Shown here: positions 44,472-53,199 of the stretch, piece after piece
How positions within the stretch are numbered: the stretch's first letter is position 1
Layout: the number at the start of each line of letters is the position of its first letter
Source: Flavisolibacter nicotianae
GTDB lineage: Bacteria; Bacteroidota; Bacteroidia; Chitinophagales; Chitinophagaceae
Reading direction: 5' to 3'
NCBI RefSeq assembly: GCF_003628535.1
Contig: NZ_RBCI01000009.1
Coordinates: forward strand, 1-64,000
DNA length: 64,000 bases
Made by a program: the position numbers and the translations under genes
The notes under the pieces: generated by a model
The model's database searches: none
Told to the model about the DNA's origin: nothing
The model's input: the letters and a program-made list of their open reading frames with translations, nothing else

Positions 44472-45617
44472 TTATTTTTCGATGGTAATGCTCTGCTTGA
44501 TCTTTTTTGCCACCGGTTTGCCATCGAGGATCGCCGGTTCCCATACAGGCATTTGCTCCAGTACCGAGATCAGTTCATCGTCGAATTCTTCGTTCACGCC
44601 CTGCAACACCTTAAAATTCGTCGGTACGCCGTCGGTGTCCACGATGAATTCAATCTGCACATGGGCTTTTTTAACGGTTGGAGGAAGACTTGACGATAGC
44701 GCCTTTCCCATTTTATCGAGATATTTCAAAAAGCCCTCGCCCCCACCGGTGAACTGCGGCCAGGTCAGCACCACATCGGCCAGTTGTGTAATGTTCCGGA
44801 CCCTGTGTTGCACGGGTTGTCTCTTGGGCTTTGGCGGTGGCGGCAGTTTTTTTGCAAGACCGTCGTACTGGTATTCGCCCTGTGTATCGACCATGATCAC
44901 CGGCAACTGGTGGGTCAGTTCAAAATGGTCATAAACGGATTCCAGTTTTGTCTCAAAAGCGTTCAGCTTTTCGTCGTTCTTGGTCAGTGTCGTGAGATAG
45001 TCAACACTTTTTTGATTGTTGTAGCGAATCGGAAAAATATGTACCGGGATATAGTCCTGCCCTGCATTTTTGGCAAACGCTGCCAGCAGGTAAATTTCAT
45101 CAATCTGCTGATCGGTTACCGGAATGCAGCCAACGGTCACACAGCTTCCGTGGATATAGATGTCGCCACCGGGACGCACGGGGTCGGCAAGAATTTTATC
45201 CGAAACATTGGGATAATTCAGGCCGAGTGACAGGTAGTAATTGCTGTTGGGATTGAATTCGCTGATGTAGTAAAAGCCTTCCGGAACCTGGTAATCGCCG
45301 GCCATGCGCTTGGGTCCCAGCGAACCGGCCAGTGCACAAACGCGGTAGGTCTTGAAAAGCTTATAGGGCTCCTTGCGGCTGTTGCTTACCCACACTTCCA
45401 ACTGCCCGTCATACTTAAACGAACGGATGTAGAGATTGCGGGCCGGCCATTGGAAACCTTTTGCGGCAAACTGCTTTTGCAACGTGTCCAGCTTGTTTTG
45501 CATGGCCTGCGACGGGCGGGTAAAGTTTCGCTGAAACTCGATAAACGAAACCGTGGTTCCTTGTCCGAAGCCGGCAATTCCCAGCAACATTAAAACAGCC
45601 AGAAGAAGGTTTTTCAT
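44472..45617 (-). CDS. Fusion of L,D-transpeptidase (YkuD) and TonB C-terminal domain
   Basis: 381 residues from ATG 45617 with a signal peptide (about 1-18); the longer frame upstream has no sense as a signal. Residues about 75-200 are a YkuD-type L,D-transpeptidase with the IYIHGSCVTVGCIPV site (H156, nucleophile C164). After a Pro-rich stretch (LPPPPKPKRQPVQ, near 278-290) comes a TonB C-terminal domain (about 300-381): AHVQIEFIVDTDGVPTNFKV and MPVWEPAILDGKPV. L,D-transpeptidases crosslink peptidoglycan or attach proteins to it; TonB C-termini contact outer membrane receptors. No N-terminal membrane anchor other than the signal is seen, so the TonB-like part may be a structural module. Confidence 0.84.
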   Translation of the reverse strand: MKNLLLAVLMLLGIAGFGQGTTVSFIEFQRNFTRPSQAMQNKLDTLQKQFAAKGFQWPARNLYIRSFKYDGQLEVWVSNSRKEPYKLFKTYRVCALAGSLGPKRMAGDYQVPEGFYYISEFNPNSNYYLSLGLNYPNVSDKILADPVRPGGDIYIHGSCVTVGCIPVTDQQIDEIYLLAAFAKNAGQDYIPVHIFPIRYNNQKSVDYLTTLTKNDEKLNAFETKLESVYDHFELTHQLPVIMVDTQGEYQYDGLAKKLPPPPKPKRQPVQHRVRNITQLADVVLTWPQFTGGGEGFLKYLDKMGKALSSSLPPTVKKAHVQIEFIVDTDGVPTNFKVLQGVNEEFDDELISVLEQMPVWEPAILDGKPVAKKIKQSITIEK

Positions 45618-45780
45618 CAAATTGATCGCTTTATGGTTGGCAAGTTCACTATTCAAGTGTAAAGAAAAGTTCAAAAATCGTTCAAGCAAAGAGTTTGTTC
45701 GATTATTTCGGCACGGCTCGCTGCCACGGACAATCCGGTGGTGAACCATTGCAGTGCATCACATTAACGTCAGTAACCGC

Positions 45781-46914
45781 TTAAAGATTGCCCCGTTCCG
45801 CCTGTTCCCGTTCAATGGCTTCAAAGAGGGCCTTGAAATTACCTTTGCCGAAGCTTTTGGCGCCTTTGCGCTGTATGATTTCGAAGAAAAGTGTTGGCCG
45901 GTCCTGTACGGGTTTCGAAAATAGCTGCAAGAGGTATCCCTCGTTGTCCCTGTCTACCAGGATGCCCAGTTCTTTTAGCGGCTCCAGGTCTTCGTCGATT
46001 TTACCGACGCGGTCAAGCAGGTCGTCGTAATAAGAGGTGGGCACTTTTAAAAATTCCACGCCGCGGCTCATCAGGTCCCGCACTGTTTTGACAATGTCCT
46101 GCGTTGCTAGAGCAACGTGCTGTACGCCTTCGCCGTTGTAAAACTCCAGGTATTCTTCTACCTGCGACTTTTTCTTGCCCTCTGCCGGCTCGTTGATCGG
46201 GAACTTGACAAAGCCATTGCCATTGCTCATGACTTTGCTCATCAAAGCTGAATAGTCAGTCGAGATATCTTCATCGTCGAAGGATAAAATGTTTTTAAAC
46301 CCCATTACGTCCTCGTAAAATTTTACCCAGGGATTCATCTGGTTCCACCCCACATTTCCCACACAATGGTCAACGTACAGCAATCCGGTATCGGCCGGGG
46401 CAAAATGCGGGTTATTCCAGGGCCGGAATCCCGGCATGAAAGCGCCACTGTAATTTTTTCGCTCGACAAACAGGTGTACGGTATCGCCGTAGGTATGAAT
46501 TCCGCTTAGCACCACTTCGCCGCTTTCATCCGTTAATCGCTGCGGTTCCTGGTAGCTCCGGCCGCCGCGTGCCGTGGTTTCTTTCCAGGCGGATATGGCA
46601 TCATCCACCCGCAGGGCCAGCACTTTTACCCCGTCGCCGTGTTTAAACACATGATCCGCAATCTCGTTGCCAGGCCGTAAAGGTGTCGTCAGGACAAAGG
46701 TCAGTTTGTGCTGGCGCACCACGTAACTTGCCCTGTCTTTGACACCGGTCTCGGGGCCCGCGTAGGCGATGGCCTGGAAACCGAAGGCGCTCATGTAATA
46801 ATGCGCGGCCTGTTTGGCGTTGCCCACGTAAAATTCAACATAGTCGGTCCCCTGGAGAGGAAGAAAATCGGTCGTTGCAGCAAGCGATTGTTTTGCAGAT
46901 GTCAGCGTTTCCAT
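45781..46914 (-). CDS. hppD: 4-hydroxyphenylpyruvate dioxygenase
   Basis: 377 residues. The two-domain vicinal-oxygen-chelate fold has the iron ligands H183 (VDHCVGNVG), H266 (GVQHVALATQDI) and E345 (LFFEIIQRKG), and the FGKGNFKALFEAIEREQ C-terminal helix. The enzyme turns 4-hydroxyphenylpyruvate into homogentisate in tyrosine breakdown. Length and order match the bacterial enzyme. It stands as a lone gene here; no homogentisate dioxygenase (hmgA) is in the window. It is divergent from the PH-domain gene with a -7-like element at 46945-46952 in between. Confidence 0.95.
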   Translation of the reverse strand: METLTSAKQSLAATTDFLPLQGTDYVEFYVGNAKQAAHYYMSAFGFQAIAYAGPETGVKDRASYVVRQHKLTFVLTTPLRPGNEIADHVFKHGDGVKVLALRVDDAISAWKETTARGGRSYQEPQRLTDESGEVVLSGIHTYGDTVHLFVERKNYSGAFMPGFRPWNNPHFAPADTGLLYVDHCVGNVGWNQMNPWVKFYEDVMGFKNILSFDDEDISTDYSALMSKVMSNGNGFVKFPINEPAEGKKKSQVEEYLEFYNGEGVQHVALATQDIVKTVRDLMSRGVEFLKVPTSYYDDLLDRVGKIDEDLEPLKELGILVDRDNEGYLLQLFSKPVQDRPTLFFEIIQRKGAKSFGKGNFKALFEAIEREQAERGNL

Positions 46915-46944
46915 AAAACTGATTTCGGTGAAAAAAGCGTGCTA

Positions 46945-46952
46945 CAAAATTA
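46945..46952 (-). promoter_or_regulatory. Candidate -7 element of hppD
   Basis: Minus strand TAATTTTG, a perfect TAnnTTTG, 31 bases before the hppD start codon. A TTTG lies 15 bases further upstream, shorter than the usual spacing. Confidence 0.35.
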
Positions 46953-46980
46953 GCTATATTCGACCGACAAAATCGTGTTC

Positions 46981-47472
46981 ATGGAACCCGAAAAAACCAT
47001 TCACCAAACCAGCCCTTCGCAAATCGTAAACCTCAAATTCTTCCTTGTTTGCGGCTTGCTGGCTGCCGGTATCATTGTGCTTTCGTTTGTGCTGAACAAC
47101 CCGGTCCTGTTGGTGTTCCTGCTGGTGCCGTTTGCCTATGCGTGGTGGAAATGGATGCTGGTAAAATCCATGAAACTCACCCTCACCGACCAACGTCTCA
47201 TTGTTTCGCAGGGTGTGTTCAACAAAGTCACCAACGAAACGGAGCTTTACCGCGTTCGCGACACCTCGATTGAAGAACCTTTTTTCTACCGGATGTTTAG
47301 TGTTGGAAATATCGTGGTGTACAGCACCGACGAAGCGGAAGGCAAGCTACTCTTTACGGCCTTTCGAAAACCGCACTGGATTAAGGACCAGATCCGGAAC
47401 TATGCGGAAATCTGTCGCAAAAACCGCCGCTGGGGCAACGACAATGTTTTGATCCACGAACACCAGCTTTAA
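46981..47472 (+). CDS. Membrane protein with bacterial PH domain
   Basis: 163 residues from ATG 46981; an upstream TTG/ATG two codons earlier is possible. Two adjacent membrane helices (about 20-60, FFLVCGLLAAGIIVLSFVL and VLLVFLLVPFAYAWW) precede a PH-like domain (about 62-150, MKLTLTDQRLIVSQGVFNKVTNETELYRVRDTSIEEPFF), the bPH2 (YdbS/YdbT-like) type. Its job is unknown; related proteins sit in the cytoplasmic membrane. It overlaps the end of the convergent erythromycin esterase gene by four bases. No operon partner on this strand. Confidence 0.82.
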   Translation: MEPEKTIHQTSPSQIVNLKFFLVCGLLAAGIIVLSFVLNNPVLLVFLLVPFAYAWWKWMLVKSMKLTLTDQRLIVSQGVFNKVTNETELYRVRDTSIEEPFFYRMFSVGNIVVYSTDEAEGKLLFTAFRKPHWIKDQIRNYAEICRKNRRWGNDNVLIHEHQL

Positions 47473-48728
47473 TAATTGAAGGGGTAGGTTTCCGGGATTT
47501 TTTCTGCATGCGGCTTTAAATGCAGCGGGTGCAAAGCCCTCGTGGCATCCAGGAAAACAAAGGCATCATACCGGTTCGACATAACCGACGGCACATAGTT
47601 GCCGAATTTTTCCCTGCTTGGATGATACACCACGCCAATAGCCCGGTGACGAATTGCTTCATCCCACTGCCGGCGCATTTCTTCGGCGTTGAACAACAGG
47701 TAACGGTTTTGCGGGCTTTCGCTGTGCAACTGGTGTTCTATGCTACCTTCTCTTGCCTCGGGCACGTCCATTACTTTCATTGGTGCCCCCCACTCCTCGC
47801 CAGCGATCACTGTTCCCTGGTAAGACCCAAAACCAACTAGGTAAACCTTATTAATGCCATATTGTTCCCTTGCCAGCTGACCGATGTTTACCATCCCGGA
47901 CCTCCTCATATCCGTTGCCCGTGCATCGCCGATATGGGTGTTGTGCTCCCACACAATGCCTTTGGCTTTGGGCCCGTGAAATGTCATCAGCCTGTCCAGC
48001 GTTTCCATCATGTGGGTGTCTCTCACATTCCAGCTATCATTATTAAAGCTCATCATGGTGCTGTAATATTTCTCGGCATTCACGGCAATGATGGCGTTTT
48101 GTTCCGTATTGAAACCGGCCTCACGGTCGCCGTCCAGGAATTGTGCTTTCAGCCGTATTTCCCGCAGCATGGCCAGCACCTTATCGCGGCAGGAGTGCTC
48201 TGTCAGAGAGTAGCGGGCATAGGCATGCTCATCTTCCTGGAAAGGCTCAAAGCATTGAATGGCCTTCTTCACCGATTGCGCCGCCTGCGGATCTTCCTTT
48301 TCAAGATAATTGATCATGGCATAAAGGCTGTCCCAAAGACTGTACACGTCCAAACCGTAAAAGCCGACCTTTTGCACCAGCGGTTTTGATTGATTGTATT
48401 CACGCAGCCAGTCGGCCAGCGCCGCCACTTCCCAGTTGGCCCACATCCAGGTTGGCCAGCGGTCGAAGTGCAGCAGCACATCTTTGATGTTATCGCCAGC
48501 GTCTTTGTAGCCTTTAACAAAACGATTGATCCGGTAACAGTCGGGCCAGTCGCCTTCGACGGCGATGAAGTTGAAACCTTTTTCCCGGATCAGGCGTTTG
48601 GAAATAGCCGTCCGCCAGGTATAGTATTCGTGGGTGCCGTGCGAGGCTTCCCCCAGCATCACTACGGGGCGATCGCCAATGTCATCCAGCAAAGCATCCA
48701 GATCGTTGGCAGAATGAAGGGCATGCAT
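47469..48728 (-). CDS. Erythromycin esterase homologue
   Basis: 419 residues. It shows the Ere-type features GEASHGTHEYYTWR (about 22-35, catalytic Glu and His), EGDWPDCYRINRF, and NTHIGDARATDMR. True erythromycin esterases open the macrolactone ring of 14-membered macrolides by hydrolysis. Many Bacteroidota homologues have no resistance role shown, so this is annotated by family only. It is followed in the same direction by nothing close, and preceded by the HD-domain gene 162 bases upstream. It is outside the kinase array by gap and content. Confidence 0.86.
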   Translation of the reverse strand: MHALHSANDLDALLDDIGDRPVVMLGEASHGTHEYYTWRTAISKRLIREKGFNFIAVEGDWPDCYRINRFVKGYKDAGDNIKDVLLHFDRWPTWMWANWEVAALADWLREYNQSKPLVQKVGFYGLDVYSLWDSLYAMINYLEKEDPQAAQSVKKAIQCFEPFQEDEHAYARYSLTEHSCRDKVLAMLREIRLKAQFLDGDREAGFNTEQNAIIAVNAEKYYSTMMSFNNDSWNVRDTHMMETLDRLMTFHGPKAKGIVWEHNTHIGDARATDMRRSGMVNIGQLAREQYGINKVYLVGFGSYQGTVIAGEEWGAPMKVMDVPEAREGSIEHQLHSESPQNRYLLFNAEEMRRQWDEAIRHRAIGVVYHPSREKFGNYVPSVMSNRYDAFVFLDATRALHPLHLKPHAEKIPETYPFNY

Positions 48729-48890
48729 GCTCTATGCGTTTAGAAATTGCGTGCAACTGTTGCGCCAGTGTTTCGGCTACAACGAATCAGGGACAAGGCA
48801 CAGACTGGAAGAAACAGATTCTAACTGAATCATGTTTAAAAACAGTCCTGGCCCAGCGCAAAAGAAAAATGCTGGAAGAAAGCGCAGCGT

Positions 48891-49499
48891 TTATTTTCCA
48901 CTACCTTCCAGGGCTACGACATTTTGCTGCTTCTTCGGTGCCAGTTCGGCGATGGCTGTTTTGGTAAAATACTGGTGCTGGTGAAGGAAATTCAATTGCT
49001 TTTCGTTCCACTCCTCCTCGGTTTTGATGAAGCCAACCGCTTTCAGTTCCTTGTAGAGATTGTTGGCTATGGGCAGAAAGCTGTCAGTGCCCAGGTAATA
49101 GAGGTCGGCATCGCAAAGAATTTGGCTGTAATGATCAAGGGGCGTTTGCGGCAGCTTTGTCGCCATGATCAGGCGGCAGATGTCGTCGATATTTTCGGCG
49201 CTGTAGCCGTGAACCGGGAGGATTTCCCGGGCAATATCACACGAAAGTTCCTCGTGGTTCTGGTAGGCTTTCAAAAAACCGCAATCGTGTAAAAGTGCCG
49301 CCGTCAGGATCATCCAGCGCTCCTCAACAGGCACGCCTTCCTTTTGCAGGAGGTAATCCGTTGCCCGGATCACGCCAAGGATATGGTCGAAATTATGGTA
49401 GGACAGTTGGGAAGGAAGCTTTTTGAATTGCGGCAGCATCGCGTTGCAGACGCTGTCGTACTGTTGCTTCGTAATGTGAGTGATCGGTGGCACGTTCAT
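48891..49499 (-). CDS. HD-domain protein (phosphohydrolase fold)
   Basis: 202 residues. An HD superfamily metal site is visible as YHNFDHILGVI (about 43-53) and LTAALLHDCGFLKAY (about 85-100). Later residues TDSFLPIANNLYKEL follow. HD proteins hydrolyse phosphate esters, including cyclic nucleotides and (p)ppGpp. It lies 18 bases downstream of the response regulator/cyclase gene and is the last gene of the signalling array, so a role in nucleotide breakdown of the same signal is attractive but only inferred. No GGDEF, EAL or HD-GYP marks are present. Confidence 0.8.
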   Translation of the reverse strand: MNVPPITHITKQQYDSVCNAMLPQFKKLPSQLSYHNFDHILGVIRATDYLLQKEGVPVEERWMILTAALLHDCGFLKAYQNHEELSCDIAREILPVHGYSAENIDDICRLIMATKLPQTPLDHYSQILCDADLYYLGTDSFLPIANNLYKELKAVGFIKTEEEWNEKQLNFLHQHQYFTKTAIAELAPKKQQNVVALEGSGK

Positions 49500-49517
49500 C
49501 GTTAGTGGTTTGTGATG

Positions 49518-50558
49518 TCAATTGAGTACTTCATAAGCAACCAGGGGCTTTTCTTTGTTTTTCACGGTAAACTCTCCCACTTTCCTGCAATTAAAAAACT
49601 CCTTTACTTTTTGATAAGATGATTCTTCAATAAAGATTTGTCCGGCGGTCGCCGCGCTTTGCAGGCGCTGGGCGGTGTTCACCACATCGCCAAGCACCGT
49701 ATAATCCAGTCGCTTCAAGGTGGCCGAACCGATGTTCCCGCTGATCATTTCCCCGCTGTTGATGCCGATCGAAACTTTCGGCATATAGCCGGCCCCGTTT
49801 TCTTCCGGTGGCAGGGCTTCGATCTGTGCCCGAAGCGTCAGGGAGGCTTCAATGGCCCGGTCGAGGTGAAAGTCGCCGCGAAAAACAGCCATCACGGCAT
49901 CCCCCATGAACTTGTCGACATGTCCGCCTTGCGCAATAATGGCTTTCACCATCACGTCAAAGTATTTGTTCAGTAGCTTCACCACCTTGTCAGCCGGTTC
50001 TTTCTCCATGATGGACGTAAAGCCACAGATATCGATAAACACCACGGTAGCGTCAATGATTTCGTTGGCCATCAGCGCCTTCTCAAATTCCTTGCTTTTC
50101 ATGAAGTGCAACACTGATTCGTCAACGTACATGCGCAAAATGTCATTTTCCTTAATCGCCTGTAATGTTTTTTTTAACTGGTTGACGTGCTGGACGGTTT
50201 TCTCTATCGTCAGTTCAAGGTCCTGGAAGTTCACCGGCTTGCAGATAAAATCGAAGGCACCACGGTTCATGGCCGTCCGGATATTGTCCATATCGCCATA
50301 AGCCGATACAATCACGGTTTTGATGAGAGGGCTTAGTTCCGTCAACTGGCTCAACAGGGTCAGGCCATCCATCTCCGGCATGTTAATGTCGCTGAGCACC
50401 ACGTCAATGTCCTTTTCCACCTCCAGTTGGGCCAGCGCCTCCTTCCCATTCAGCGCAAAAACAAACTGGTACTTGTTTTCACGGATCTGCTTGCGAAACC
50501 GCTGTTTGATCAACAACTCAAGGTCCGCTTCGTCGTCTGCCACTAGAATTTTGGTCAT
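49518..50558 (-). CDS. Response regulator fused to class III nucleotide cyclase
   Basis: 346 residues. The receiver (1-125) has the acidic pocket DDE (8-10), phospho-acceptor D57 in VLSDINMPEMD, and K107 in FICKPVN. A short helix leads to the class III cyclase (about 165-345): metal Asp residues D176 (FIDICGFTSI) and D220 (DKFMGDAVMAVF), purine-contact Lys K216, and DYTVLGDVVNTAQRL. The Lys/Asp pair favours ATP, i.e. adenylyl cyclase. The ATG overlaps the stop of the upstream response regulator by ATGA. It is the one receiver in the array with an enzymatic output, so it is likely to turn kinase input into cAMP. Confidence 0.92.
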   Translation of the reverse strand: MTKILVADDEADLELLIKQRFRKQIRENKYQFVFALNGKEALAQLEVEKDIDVVLSDINMPEMDGLTLLSQLTELSPLIKTVIVSAYGDMDNIRTAMNRGAFDFICKPVNFQDLELTIEKTVQHVNQLKKTLQAIKENDILRMYVDESVLHFMKSKEFEKALMANEIIDATVVFIDICGFTSIMEKEPADKVVKLLNKYFDVMVKAIIAQGGHVDKFMGDAVMAVFRGDFHLDRAIEASLTLRAQIEALPPEENGAGYMPKVSIGINSGEMISGNIGSATLKRLDYTVLGDVVNTAQRLQSAATAGQIFIEESSYQKVKEFFNCRKVGEFTVKNKEKPLVAYEVLN

Positions 50559-50932
50559 ACCACTGGTATTTTCAGTTTTTCCCGTAACAACGCAAAGTCA
50601 ATTGGTTTGGTGAGAAAGTCATCAGCACCCAGGGTCATTGCCTGGTGGTAATTTTCCTCGTCGCCGTAAGCCGTCACCATCATGACCACTGGCGGTGGTT
50701 CATAATGATTCTGCTTAATTTTTTGCAACAATTGCAAACCAGTCATCCCGGGCATGTTGATGTCGGAAAGGATCAACACCGCTTCGTGGCTGTGCTGGTT
50801 GAGATAGTTCAAAGCCTGTTCGCCGGAAGACGCAAACGCAAAATTCACATTTCCATTCCGGATATCTTTTCGAAAGCGCTGCTCGAACAGCGCCTGCATG
50901 TCTTTTTCATCATCTACCACTAATATCTTCAT
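50555..50932 (-). CDS. Single-domain response regulator (CheY-like)
   Basis: 125 residues, receiver only. DDE pocket at 7-9, phospho-acceptor D57 in LILSDINMPGM, and TKPID (Lys about 107) at the end of the fold. No output domain. It is coupled by ATGA to the receiver-cyclase gene and lies 33 bases downstream of the 7TM kinase. It probably shuttles phosphate from the kinases to the cyclase receiver or acts as a sink. Confidence 0.94.
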   Translation of the reverse strand: MKILVVDDEKDMQALFEQRFRKDIRNGNVNFAFASSGEQALNYLNQHSHEAVLILSDINMPGMTGLQLLQKIKQNHYEPPPVVMMVTAYGDEENYHQAMTLGADDFLTKPIDFALLREKLKIPVV

Positions 50933-50965
50933 AAACAGTCTGGCTCTTTTAGTTAGGGAATTTAG

Positions 50966-53161
50966 TTAATTTGTTTTGGCAGGTAAAATAATTTTGAACA
51001 CTGTTCCCACGCCTTCTGTTGTTTCCACCTGCAGTTCACCGCCATAAGCTTTGGTCACGATGTCGTAGCTCAGCGAAAGGCCCAGGCCCGTTCCCTCGCC
51101 GGTTGGTTTGGTGGTGAAAAAAGGCTGGTAAATTTTGTCAACCGTTTTTTGGGGAATACCGGTACCATTGTCGCTCACCGATATCTCTGTTCCCCTGCCC
51201 GTTTTTTTCGTGGCAACCGACACGATAGGTTCAAAGGTTCCGTTCAGCATCTGCTTTTTCGCATTCACGGCGTAGAACGCATTGTTGAATAAATTGAGCA
51301 ACACCCGGCCCAGTTCTTCGGGTACAACATGCACTGGGTCGATGCCGGAATCAAAATGCGTATTAATGGTGGCATTAAAATCCTTGTTACCGGCGCGGAA
51401 ACCGTGGTAACTCAAGCGCAGGTATTCGTCCGCCAAGGCATTGATATCGGTTTGTTCTTTCTCGCCGACCCTGAACCGTGAGTGTTGCAGCATGGCTTTT
51501 ACTATGGCATCGGCCCGCTGGCCGTGTTTGAGCACTTTCAACTGGTTCACCCGCAGGTCGTCGGCCAGCGGGCCAAGTGCTGTATTAGCTCCTGCCTCGT
51601 TTTTGATCTCGTCGATGATCTCGAGATTGAGCTCCGAAAAGTTGTTGATAAAGTTCAGCGGGTTTTGAATCTCATGGGCGATGCCGGCAGTGAGTTCACC
51701 CAGCGACGCCATTTTTTCTTTTTGAATCAATTGAGCCTGCGCTTCCTTCAGGTCGCGCAGGGATTGTTTCAGTTCCAGCGTTCTGGCTTCCACCTGTTGT
51801 TCCAGTTCGGCCTTTTGCCTGGCGATCAACTGGTGACGCTCCGCCTCTTTCTGCTGCTTCAACCGCTCGTTGCGAACCGCCTGCTTCAGCACTTTATTTT
51901 GCAGGTGGGCAAACCGCTGAACCAGGAGCGAGGAAAACACCGACACGATCCAGAGAATGCTGACCAGGTCTACCACGTAAGTATTTTCATTCATCCACCG
52001 GATCAGGCCGTGGGCCTGGAAAGCGGGATTGCTGGCCTGCAACAGGTTGTGCACCAGTTTATAGGTTTGGCCAACGCCCCATAAAAGCAGGGCCGGTATT
52101 GTGGCCACAATGCCGGCCGAAGCCCGGTGGGTAAAAATGAAAAGAACGGCTGTCACCAACAGCGAGTCCAGGACGAGGATATAGCTTCGCCCACCCCAGG
52201 GAAGGGTATGTACAAGCACCGGCGGCGGCAACAGATTCACAAATACATAGTTCACGAAAAAAGACAGGAGGGGCAGCACGCTCACCACGATCAACCACCT
52301 GTCCCACCGCCGGTAGTTGACCTTTGTGCGTAAGTAAGAGCGGAAGAATTGCGTAAAATAAAACAGCCCGAAACCAAAGGCCAGGTTTCCCACATAAAGA
52401 TCTACCAGCGGAAAGGACTGGAACAGGACACCGAGCGGCGAATACAGCAACGAAAAGCCAAACAGGAAAAGGGCATAATGGAGATAAAACTGCACCCGGA
52501 CAATACGGTAAAAGCGCCAATAAATGATTCCTGCAAAAAGCAAAATACCCGCGATCATTGCCGACAACATTTTGTTGGCCTGCGCCGAAAGCGGCGGGAT
52601 CGCCTGCGCCTGCAGGTACTGAACTTCGGCCATCTTCCGCGGCACCTGCACGGCCGGCTGCACCGATTTGGGCACCTGCTGCCAGTAATCATCCCGTTGG
52701 TACACCTCCACCTCCTCACCAGGGGAGAGCAACAGTGGCAGGCTGTTTCCTTTTTTTATGCCGTCTTTTTTAGTCCAGGATTGTAGCCAGCCGGTTTGCT
52801 TTTTTTCCCAGGGTAAGCTTCCTTTTTTCACAAAGCAGGTAGCGAAATTGGCGGCCGATGTCAGGGCGATATGGACAGGAGAATCGGATGCATTTCGCAG
52901 GCGGTAGTGCAGCCAGTATACACCGGGATAAAGCGTTTTGGTCCATTCGCCAAGTTTACGAAATTCCGGCTGGTAGGCACCGGAAACCACGTCGTGAAAA
53001 AGGGCCTTTTTTTCATCGTCGCGCCATACCCTGACATAAGTCTCCGGTACGGTGATGACAGGTTCCGTCTCTCCATGCAGGGGAAACGCCGGAAAGCTGT
53101 CCTGCGCCTGTAAGGTGGCAAATGAAAGCAGCAGAAAAACTATAAAAAGAAAAGCTCGCAT
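50966..53161 (-). CDS. Histidine kinase with 7TMR-DISM sensor
   Basis: 731 residues. Signal peptide about 1-19; periplasmic carbohydrate-binding-like DISMED2 domain about 25-180; seven membrane helices about 200-410; then a coiled coil with RLKQQKEAERHQ (about 425-475). The kinase core has [28 protein letters not shown], the phospho-His in AHEIQNP, N-box [18 protein letters not shown] and [16 protein letters not shown]. The sensor half matches 7TM proteins with extracellular glycan-type modules. No receiver domain is attached. It lies 38 bases downstream of the TPR kinase gene and upstream of two response regulators, the natural partners. Confidence 0.93.
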   Translation of the reverse strand: MRAFLFIVFLLLSFATLQAQDSFPAFPLHGETEPVITVPETYVRVWRDDEKKALFHDVVSGAYQPEFRKLGEWTKTLYPGVYWLHYRLRNASDSPVHIALTSAANFATCFVKKGSLPWEKKQTGWLQSWTKKDGIKKGNSLPLLLSPGEEVEVYQRDDYWQQVPKSVQPAVQVPRKMAEVQYLQAQAIPPLSAQANKMLSAMIAGILLFAGIIYWRFYRIVRVQFYLHYALFLFGFSLLYSPLGVLFQSFPLVDLYVGNLAFGFGLFYFTQFFRSYLRTKVNYRRWDRWLIVVSVLPLLSFFVNYVFVNLLPPPVLVHTLPWGGRSYILVLDSLLVTAVLFIFTHRASAGIVATIPALLLWGVGQTYKLVHNLLQASNPAFQAHGLIRWMNENTYVVDLVSILWIVSVFSSLLVQRFAHLQNKVLKQAVRNERLKQQKEAERHQLIARQKAELEQQVEARTLELKQSLRDLKEAQAQLIQKEKMASLGELTAGIAHEIQNPLNFINNFSELNLEIIDEIKNEAGANTALGPLADDLRVNQLKVLKHGQRADAIVKAMLQHSRFRVGEKEQTDINALADEYLRLSYHGFRAGNKDFNATINTHFDSGIDPVHVVPEELGRVLLNLFNNAFYAVNAKKQMLNGTFEPIVSVATKKTGRGTEISVSDNGTGIPQKTVDKIYQPFFTTKPTGEGTGLGLSLSYDIVTKAYGGELQVETTEGVGTVFKIILPAKTN

Positions 53162-53199
53162 GGGTGGTTGGCGATCGTTTTCGAAAGGAATTTACGGAA

